Shown here: one piece after another, positions 1-4,657 of the stretch
How the letters are laid out: each line of letters starts with the position of its first letter
How positions within the stretch are numbered: position 1 is the first letter of the stretch
NCBI GenBank assembly: GCA_011775825.1
Contig: JAABYK010000440.1
Location: 32,305 to 40,197, forward strand
Length of the DNA stretch: 7,893 nucleotides
DNA from: Candidatus Zhuqueibacterota bacterium
Lineage (GTDB): Bacteria > Zhuqueibacterota > Zhuqueibacteria > Oceanimicrobiales > Oceanimicrobiaceae
Reading direction: 5' to 3'
Program-made: the position numbers and the translations under genes
Notes under the pieces: generated by a model
Seen by the model: only the letters and a program-made list of their open reading frames with translations
The model's database searches: none
Told to the model about the DNA's origin: nothing

Positions 1-93
1 AATAGTCATTAGGGAACATACGCCACAGCTTGGTATTGTAAATATTCATTTATTCGATGTTGCAGGGCACAACGTTAGCTTTTTTGTCGGTAG

Positions 94-127
94 AAAAAAG
101 TAGAAAAAACTGGAGAGCGGTTCTCAG
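94..127 (-). terminator. Probable intrinsic terminator of the glycosidase unit
   Basis: Read on the minus strand, a short hairpin (arms CTGAGA at 127-122 and TCTC-C-AG at 116-110, one bulged base, five-base loop) is followed by a run of six T (109-104) and, after CTAC, a second run of six T (99-94). It lies about 19 bases past the stop of the 102-residue ORF. The stem is only six pairs, so the double T-tract is the stronger part of the evidence. Confidence 0.55.
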
Positions 128-145
128 CTATCCTTTCGTCTTCTT

Positions 146-454
146 CTAAACACCAAGTTCTGATTTAAATACTGACAAATTATTTGAAATCATATCAGAA
201 GCAGCCTTCTGAGTAAAGAATTCTGATGCTGGAGTGGTTGTCCAGTTTTGGCCATTACCAAAGGTAAGATAGCGAGCAGTTTCACTTGCAACTCTTAACT
301 CTCTATGATCTTTAAAGGCTTGCCTACTCATATTTTGACGAATGATTCTTTCTCGTATTGTATGTATCGAAGCTTGGAAGTCGCCACGTATCTCTGAACG
401 TTGAGTTACAGTATGCCTGTTTATTTCGTTATCTCTTCTTTTATCTGAGATCAA
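146..454 (-). CDS. Hypothetical protein, 102 residues, overlapping the glycosidase stop
   Basis: I do not recognise this protein. Its first possible start is a TTG that shares bases with the TGA stop of the upstream glycosidase gene, an arrangement typical of translational coupling. No Shine-Dalgarno site precedes it, so initiation would depend on ribosomes finishing the glycosidase; an ATG exists at residue 42. The product is hydrophilic, with a basic Arg-rich N-terminal half that looks helical and no signal peptide or membrane segment. The C-terminal part (about 65-102) reads like ordinary globular sequence. A terminator-like hairpin lies 19 bases after the stop, which supports a transcription unit ending here. 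Codons are more A/T-rich than in the glycosidase. It could be a real small gene, a decayed fragment, or a chance ORF; coding status is uncertain. Confidence 0.42.
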   Translation of the reverse strand: MISDKRRDNEINRHTVTQRSEIRGDFQASIHTIRERIIRQNMSRQAFKDHRELRVASETARYLTFGNGQNWTTTPASEFFTQKAASDMISNNLSVFKSELGV

Positions 455-1521
455 TTCAACGAACGCTTAAACCAGTTCGCCATTACTTGCTCTGCCGGTT
501 TATTTTGTGGAGTGAAGCCTTTGCCTCTGTAATCAGAATCGGAGCGCAGTTTTGGAAACCACTTCCAGAAAAACGCCCCCATGCACCAATCTTTCTGCCA
601 GAATGTTTGAAAGAAGGCTTCGTAACAATTTGCCTGCGTTTGTAGATCCGCTTCCGTGGCTTGTTCTCTTCTTCGACGTGGCCATTCCCACGGTCGGATG
701 GCAGCATCGGCTGCACTTCGATACCCGATTTCCGTGAAAATTACCGGTTTGTTGTGGCGCCTGCTGATTCCTTCAATGGTTTGCAGATGAGGCTGCCAAC
801 CTGCCTTAAGCTCGTCAACGGTTGGGTGTTCTTTGTCCGTTAAAGGAAAGTAACCCTGAATCCCGATGTAATCCAATGCATCCCAAAACGGGATCTCCTC
901 GAATTCTCCGTACCAGTTGGCAGAATAAGTCAACTTGCCGCTGTAGACCTTGCGAATCTCCTCGATGATATCACGCCAGTCTTGCTCCCGCTTTACCGCG
1001 GTGGTACGCAATTCCGTGCCAACGGCCAGAGCTTCGATGTCGTTGCGTTCAGCGAATCGCGCATAATGAAAAATGAAGGTACGATAACTCGCAAACCAGC
1101 TTTGCCAATCCTGTTCGCTATTCATTTCAATCTCTCCGCGCCACTTCCCATTGCTGCTGTTTCGCAACCAAATGTGCGGTTTCAGCAACGTTCGGATTCC
1201 AAAACGTTTTGCATGCTGTGTGGTCACTTTCAATCCGACATCGGTCTCACCCCAAAACACACCGCCGTCCGTGATTAGACGCACGTTAGGCGAGTTGTAA
1301 TCCGTTTGCCAGCCAAATGGAGTCTGAATGATCCAATTCACGTGATTCTTGACCAGCGGCTGAAAGTCCTGCGGGCTCACCTGTTTCGGTCCTGCGACCC
1401 AACTCACACCGCGATGTTTTTGCACAAGTTTGTTTGGCGAAGTATAGATGTAGAAAACAACTGCAAGGGGTAGCAGCAAAATCGAAAAGCTCATCCAAGC
1501 GGCACGTGGTTTCTTAAACAA
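451..1521 (-). CDS. GH113-type glycoside hydrolase, membrane-anchored or secreted
   Basis: The 356-residue protein matches the TIM-barrel family typified by GH113 beta-mannanases, which cleave beta-1,4-mannan or short manno-oligosaccharides; this member's substrate is not proven. Residues 10-27 are hydrophobic after a basic MFKKPR start, giving a signal anchor or uncleaved signal peptide; there is no lipobox Cys. Visible family motifs in order are GVSWVAGP (38-45), WGETDVG (90-96), LKPHIWL (113-119), VGTEL with likely acid/base Glu170, LTYSANW (197-203), DYIGIQGYFPL (217-227), FTEIGYRS with likely nucleophile Glu264, and FFWKW (317-321). Length is normal for the family. The start is TTG at 1521, chosen because GGAGG lies five bases upstream and the membrane segment follows at once. 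It is probably the first gene of a unit with the 102-residue ORF, downstream of a CRP/FNR regulator and a large palindrome. Confidence 0.88.
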   Translation of the reverse strand: MFKKPRAAWMSFSILLLPLAVVFYIYTSPNKLVQKHRGVSWVAGPKQVSPQDFQPLVKNHVNWIIQTPFGWQTDYNSPNVRLITDGGVFWGETDVGLKVTTQHAKRFGIRTLLKPHIWLRNSSNGKWRGEIEMNSEQDWQSWFASYRTFIFHYARFAERNDIEALAVGTELRTTAVKREQDWRDIIEEIRKVYSGKLTYSANWYGEFEEIPFWDALDYIGIQGYFPLTDKEHPTVDELKAGWQPHLQTIEGISRRHNKPVIFTEIGYRSAADAAIRPWEWPRRRREQATEADLQTQANCYEAFFQTFWQKDWCMGAFFWKWFPKLRSDSDYRGKGFTPQNKPAEQVMANWFKRSLN

Positions 1522-1526
1522 TCTTA

Positions 1527-1531
1527 CCTCC
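1527..1531 (-). promoter_or_regulatory. Ribosome binding site that fixes the glycosidase TTG start
   Basis: On the minus strand GGAGG is followed by TAAGA and then TTG at 1521-1519. The ideal five-base spacing makes this TTG the likely start rather than an internal ATG. Confidence 0.75.
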
Positions 1532-1601
1532 GAAATCTTAATCTCTTCAAAGAAGCAATGGCGTTTTTCTTGAATGTTGTTAATCGCTCCGGCCCTAAAG
1601 A

Positions 1602-1635
1602 TATTCCAGAAATTCTTGAGAGAATTACTGGCATA
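1602..1635. promoter_or_regulatory. 34-bp near-perfect palindrome, candidate operator upstream of the glycosidase
   Basis: Two 15-base arms (1602-1616 and 1621-1635) are complementary at 13 of 15 positions around the 4-base centre TGAG; the core is AATTCT-TGAG-AGAATT flanked by CCAG and CTGG. It lies about 80 bases upstream of the glycosidase start. Neither strand has a T-tract after it, which argues against a terminator. The inner ATTCT-N4-AGAAT half-sites have the 5-N4-5 geometry used by FNR-like dimers, and such a regulator is encoded next door. A protein-binding site is inferred, not shown. Confidence 0.45.
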
Positions 1636-1677
1636 AACAGCCTGAGACGGATTGTTATTCCCGGTGGGTACTGCCGG

Positions 1678-1836
1678 TCAGAAAAGATAACCCTTCTCAA
1701 CGAGCGTCTTAAAACGGCTCATATCTGTGCGGAGTCGCTTTTTGATCGAACCTCTCATACACGGAGAGAGAAGCTTAAAAAGGAAGGCCTTAAAACGGAA
1801 CTCTGACTCCAACACCCACTTTGTTCGATTGTCATC
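1678..1836 (-). pseudogene. 3' remnant of an SRPBCC (polyketide-cyclase-like) gene
   Basis: In a frame different from the upstream regulator, 52 codons read DDNRTKWVLESEFRF, then KLLSPCMRGSIKKRL, then RFKTLVEKG before a TGA stop. This is the usual C-terminal layout of SRPBCC/START-like proteins: a last beta strand (TKW-ES-FRFK) followed by the long closing helix ending in FKxLVE. The recognisable part starts exactly where the CRP/FNR gene stops (TAG at 1838-1836). The family's N-terminal 90 or so residues are missing, and upstream sequence in this frame is just the out-of-frame regulator. It therefore looks like a tail left by a deletion or rearrangement. The match is from memory of the family pattern, and the opposite strand has a competing but featureless 82-codon ORF. 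Confidence 0.5.
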
Positions 1837-2546
1837 TAAGCCAATTCTTGTAACGCCTCGGAATTGTGCAAACAAATATAACGCTGATGCAATTCCAGCC
1901 AACCGTTACGTTTGAACGGATTCAATGCCGCGCTGGTCGCCTCTCTGGAAGCACCGATCAGATCGGCGATTTCTTGCTGTGTCAATCTGAGGTCGATTTG
2001 CACACCACAGTCCCTTTCACGCGGATATTCTCGGGAGAGTCGAAGGAGCAGACGGGCCAATCGGGTCGGGATATCCTGAAATAGTAGCTCGTCAAGACGA
2101 TTTTCTATCGTAATGAGTCTTTTCCCAATATATTTATAGATTGTAAAACAAAGCTCAGGTTTTTCCTCCATGAGATTTTGAAAGTCGCTTTCATGCATGT
2201 AGCCTACCAGACACTCCTCTAATGCCACCACCAACGGATTGGAATATTCTTCTATCACGGCTAACAAGCCGAAGATTTCACCTTCTCGTAAGATAACCAA
2301 AATGATCTCCCGACCATCTTCATCGATGTGAAAAACTTTAACTTTTCCTTTCATTAAGAAATAAACATGTCTCTCGGAATCGTGCGGTATGAGTATCGTT
2401 TCTCCCTTATCGAACTCTTCCGCACGTAAATATTTGGTGAAGGATTCGAGATCGGACTCACTAAAATTATCGAAAATATTGAAGTTTTTCAGATACCAGA
2501 GCATTCTTTGTTCCTCTGGTTTTGAATGATTAGGTGTGGAGTTCAC
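1836..2546 (-). CDS. CRP/FNR-family transcriptional regulator
   Basis: The 236-residue product has the full family layout: an N-terminal cyclic-nucleotide-binding-like beta barrel (about 24-125, with RHVYFLMKGKVKVF and REGEIFGLLAVIEE), a dimerisation helix (about 131-158), and a C-terminal winged helix (about 160-230) with helix-turn-helix LTQQEIADLIGASREATSAAL at 188-208. Aligned with E. coli CRP, recognition residues Arg201 and Glu202 are kept, but the third contact Arg is Ala206 and Pro210 lies inside the recognition helix. The four Cys (112, 133, 180, 225) are scattered, so an FNR-type Fe-S cluster is unlikely. The effector cannot be told from sequence. The start is GTG, supported by AAGGG seven bases upstream; both lie in a strong inverted repeat. 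It is separated from cheB/cheR by a terminator, so it has its own transcript. Its stop abuts a gene remnant, and downstream is the glycosidase, its most obvious possible target. Confidence 0.9.
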   Translation of the reverse strand: MNSTPNHSKPEEQRMLWYLKNFNIFDNFSESDLESFTKYLRAEEFDKGETILIPHDSERHVYFLMKGKVKVFHIDEDGREIILVILREGEIFGLLAVIEEYSNPLVVALEECLVGYMHESDFQNLMEEKPELCFTIYKYIGKRLITIENRLDELLFQDIPTRLARLLLRLSREYPRERDCGVQIDLRLTQQEIADLIGASREATSAALNPFKRNGWLELHQRYICLHNSEALQELA

Positions 2547-2589
2547 AATATTGCCCTTTCTATTTTAGTTTAGATTAAAAATATTGTGA
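2543..2589 (-). promoter_or_regulatory. Inverted repeat enclosing the regulator's ribosome binding site and GTG start
   Basis: TCACAATATT (2543-2552) and AATATTGTGA (2580-2589) are perfect 10-base inverted copies separated by 27 bases. In the minus-strand transcript the GTG start codon (2546-2544) lies in the 3' arm and the AAGGG ribosome binding site (2558-2554) lies in the loop. It could be an RNA hairpin that hides the start codon, or two outward-facing protein half-sites (each arm carries TGTGA/TCACA) used for autoregulation. The repeat is certain; its role is inferred. Confidence 0.5.
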
Positions 2590-2608
2590 TTTTCTGTCTG
2601 AGAAAATC
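2588..2608. promoter_or_regulatory. Second inverted repeat in the regulator's leader
   Basis: GATTTTCT (2588-2595) and AGAAAATC (2601-2608) form perfect 8-base arms around GTCTG, sharing two bases with the neighbouring longer repeat. Read on the minus strand it is followed by ACAATATTTTT, so it could be a weak terminator or attenuator hairpin in the leader. Its TTCT...AGAA core resembles the core of the palindrome at 1602-1635, which suggests a binding-site alternative. Confidence 0.4.
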
Positions 2609-2707
2609 CGCTGTTTTTTTCTCACTCAAATTGGGAGTGCGTAGCAAAAGAGGTAGAGCCAAATAGAAGGAGGAAAACTTTCTTCCTATTTTGTGTTTAA
2701 AGAGCAT

Positions 2708-2745
2708 AAAAAGATCGCTCAGGCTGATACATGTGCTGAACGATC
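2708..2745 (-). terminator. Intrinsic terminator of the cheB/cheR gene
   Basis: On the minus strand GATCGTTCAG (2745-2736), a 13-base loop and CTGAGCGATC (2722-2713) form a ten-pair stem (one G-U pair), followed directly by TTTTT (2712-2708). It starts 18 bases after the TAG stop (2765-2763) of the PAS-like tail, which supports that tail as the gene's original 3' end. Confidence 0.8.
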
Positions 2746-2762
2746 GGATCATTCGGCCAGGT

Positions 2763-2951
2763 CTACTTTTTGTCCGTCACATCCTCGATGGCCAGCAGGA
2801 TGTGTTGTTTGAGCTCCTCCTCTAATCGAACCTGGCGGGCATTGAGCAGCATTTTCTTGTGCCCGACTTTTGGGAAATCATGTTCGACCAGAAAATCGTT
2901 AAACGACTCATGCTGGGACAAAATATCTTCCAGAAGTTGACGAAGTGTACC
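2763..2951 (-). pseudogene. Out-of-frame PAS-like C-terminal tail of the CheB-CheR gene
   Basis: In the frame offset from the CheR reading frame, 62 codons run from just after an in-frame TAA to a TAG at 2765-2763. They read LRQLLEDIL, FLVEHDFPKVG, KKMLLNARQV and HILLAIEDVTDKK. This is the characteristic last section of the PAS/PAC domain found at the C-terminus of CheB-CheR fusion proteins, where the family pattern is LRELLEDVLP, VEHDFPxIGRRTMLLNAR and ILLAIEDITERK. Here it directly follows the first part of the CheR methyltransferase domain, so the rest of CheR, the linker and the start of the PAS domain are absent. The proper intrinsic terminator lies 18 bases further on. It cannot be translated from the upstream start without a frameshift. 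Confidence 0.75.
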
Positions 2952-4075
2952 TTAAAATTCTTATTATGCTCTTCCATATACTCCTGCAGCACAATTGCCA
3001 GGGAGTAAGCTTCTTCTCCGGTTGCTACTCCGGGAATCCAAAATCGCACGGAGTCGTCGTTGGGTTTATCATCCAACAATCGAGGCAAGCCTTTCTCTTT
3101 TAAGACATCAAATGCGCTCGCATCTCTAAAGAAGTTGGTTACACCAATCAACAATTCAGTGAACAGAGAGTTCACTTCGTGAGGATTCTCCTGCAGATAA
3201 CGAACGTAGTGGGTAACCTGCTCGAGCTGATGCACATTCATCCTTCTTTCGATGCGCCGAAGGACGGTATTGCGCTTGTAGTTAGAAAAATCATGTCCGG
3301 TTTTGCTGCGCAGGAGAAAATAGATCTTCTGCAGAGGTCCCTCAAACTCGTTTTCAAGCCGAGCGGTTTTTTCAACTTTGCGGTTCAAACCGAATTCCGC
3401 ATACTTCAGAAGGCGCTCCGGCATTTTCTCAGCGGGTAAAATAAAGTCCACGAGCCCGGTGTCGATGGCGCTTTCGGGCATACCTCTATATTCAGCGTGA
3501 TCCGGATCTTGCGCCATCGCCATTCCCACCTTTTCTTTGATGGCGCGGACACCGAGGACACCATCCGTACCCGTGCCCGAAAGGATAATGCCCACGGCTT
3601 TCCCTTCCTGATCTTCTGCCAAGGCGCGGAATAAATAATTTATCGGTGTGCGTGGAGAAGTTTTGCGATCGAGCAAGTGCAAAACACCATGCATGATGCC
3701 CATGGTGTGGTCCGGAGGAATGATATAGATGTGATTCGGTTCGACCTCCATCCCATCTTCAACCTGTTGAAACGGTATCTTTGTTGCTCTTTGCAAAAGC
3801 TCGGGCAGCAGGCTAACATGATGCGGTTCCATATGTGTAACGACAATAAAGGCCATTCCGCTATCTTCCGACACATTTCTAAAAAATTTCTCCAAAGCCC
3901 CCAAGCCACCGGCTGACGCGCCGATGCCAACGACAAAGAACCCTTGCTTCTTAGATTTTTCGGATGAACTCTTCTGGCTTTTCGCTTTGGAAGCCGCACC
4001 CTTTGGGCTTGTTGACCGGCGCTTTTTGGATTGAGTCGAAGCTTTCTCTTTTTTCGTTTGCTTTTGTTTTGGCAT
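2822..4075 (-). CDS. CheB-CheR chemotaxis fusion protein, truncated by an internal deletion
   Basis: This ORF encodes the front of a methylesterase-methyltransferase fusion, a family that acts on receptor glutamyl methyl groups and often feeds signalling pathways other than flagellar chemotaxis. Residues 1-44 are a Lys/Ser-rich tail. Residues 45-225 are the CheB domain with the apparent catalytic triad Ser54 (GASAGG), His81 (VVTHM) and Asp171 (SGTGTDG). Residues 250-320 are the CheR N-terminal helical domain (NTVLRRIERRM, GVTNFFRD). Residues 344-361 hold the SAM-binding motif PGVATGEEAYSLAI, with Val where Cys is usual. Family similarity stops at residue 377 (NFKVH); residues 378-417 are a frameshifted, Cys/Ser/Trp-rich tail. 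The next native sequence is the PAS tail in another frame, so methyltransferase activity should be lost while CheB might fold. The ATG start has AAGGA ten bases upstream. A terminator follows the gene. Confidence 0.88.
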   Translation of the reverse strand: MPKQKQTKKEKASTQSKKRRSTSPKGAASKAKSQKSSSEKSKKQGFFVVGIGASAGGLGALEKFFRNVSEDSGMAFIVVTHMEPHHVSLLPELLQRATKIPFQQVEDGMEVEPNHIYIIPPDHTMGIMHGVLHLLDRKTSPRTPINYLFRALAEDQEGKAVGIILSGTGTDGVLGVRAIKEKVGMAMAQDPDHAEYRGMPESAIDTGLVDFILPAEKMPERLLKYAEFGLNRKVEKTARLENEFEGPLQKIYFLLRSKTGHDFSNYKRNTVLRRIERRMNVHQLEQVTHYVRYLQENPHEVNSLFTELLIGVTNFFRDASAFDVLKEKGLPRLLDDKPNDDSVRFWIPGVATGEEAYSLAIVLQEYMEEHNKNFKVHFVNFWKIFCPSMSRLTIFWSNMISQKSGTRKCCSMPARFD

Positions 4076-4409
4076 GGTTCTTTTTCCTTAATATTGACTT
4101 TTTGGTCGCGCAAAAAGCCAACGTTTCTGTCATTGGGGCTGTCCAAAAAACCACCTGACGGCGTCACTACGAACATTTTCTTGATCGCCCAAATTGTATG
4201 TCTCCTGCATGTATCCTGATCGAAAAGATCAATAAGGACATTTGTCCCCAACCGATCTTGGTTCAGTGAGATTTATATCCCGTACTATTTCTCGTTCAGC
4301 GTAAATATGATGAACCATCTAGAAGCAAAGTAAAACTAAATTAGCAAATGTTAAGAAAAATTAAAATGCAAGCCTATAGCTTAATTGACAATACACTCAC
4401 GACTTCACC

Positions 4410-4438
4410 TTGACTTTTCACAAACTAGTTCGTACTTT
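4410..4438 (+). promoter_or_regulatory. Candidate sigma-70-type promoter for the secreted-protein gene
   Basis: TTGACT (4410-4415) and TACTTT (4433-4438) are separated by 17 bases, matching -35/-10 spacing with five and four of six consensus bases. The implied leader would be about 215 bases, which is long, and FCB-group promoters can differ from this consensus, so confidence is low. Confidence 0.3.
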
Positions 4439-4647
4439 CCGTGTACGTGTCTGTAGAGGGGAAGAAAAAGAACTGCAGTGAAATAACGCTCACCTTGCTT
4501 GCGTTCTCATCTACTGTGATTTTAACTCAGAGGAAGATCGAAATTAACACGTGACTCTTGTGCAATCTCGAAGTATGAATCGCTCCACACGGATGATTCC
4601 CCGCCTTCGACTGAGTTCACGATGACACTGCGAATCGAAAAACGGAA

Positions 4648-4652
4648 GAGGG
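4648..4652 (+). promoter_or_regulatory. Ribosome binding site that fixes the start at 4658
   Basis: GAGGG is followed by AAAAT and ATG at 4658. The in-frame ATG at 4622 has no such site and would put 12 charged residues in front of a standard signal peptide. Confidence 0.75.
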
Positions 4653-4657
4653 AAAAT

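Larger units (their letters stand above)
4076..4657. other. Divergent intergenic region between cheB/cheR and the secreted-protein gene
   Basis: I see no convincing gene here. The part nearest cheB holds an inverted repeat CTTTTTG (4098-4104) / CAAAAAG (4111-4117) just upstream of the cheB ribosome binding site, and a short hairpin TGATC-GAAAA-GATCA near 4218-4232. The central part (about 4260-4440) is A/T-rich and fits divergent promoters. A minus-strand reading frame extends upstream of cheB but shows no recognisable domain, and the in-frame region overlapping cheB is a shadow. Confidence 0.5.

Noticed and set aside
61..91. Half of an integron attC site: TGCAGGGCACAACGTTAGC, near the end of the minus-strand unit
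   Set aside because: The ending resembles attC arms of the CTAAC...CTGCA type, but GTTAGCT breaks the GTTRRRY core and no complementary second arm is visible within the window.
451..1280. Several plus-strand ORFs of 60-98 codons (358-645, 552-737, 661-843, 982-1278)
   Set aside because: All are antisense to the GH113-type gene, whose catalytic motifs span this stretch.
1558..1806. 82-codon plus-strand ORF between the glycosidase and the regulator
   Set aside because: It has no ribosome binding site or recognisable motif, runs antisense to the SRPBCC-like tail, and its DNA contains the 34-bp palindrome.
2570..2752. 60-codon minus-strand ORF in the regulator's upstream region
   Set aside because: It runs through the cheB/cheR terminator and the leader repeats, has no ribosome binding site, and its product has no recognisable feature.
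3640..4251. 203-codon minus-strand ORF overlapping cheB
   Set aside because: It is a shadow of the CheB domain in another frame; its product is Lys/Arg/Trp/Cys-rich without any motif, while the CheB frame shows the full catalytic triad.
4622..4657. Earlier in-frame ATG for the secreted protein
   Set aside because: No Shine-Dalgarno site precedes it and it would add MTLRIEKRKREN before a standard signal peptide; the ATG at 4658 has GAGGG at five bases.
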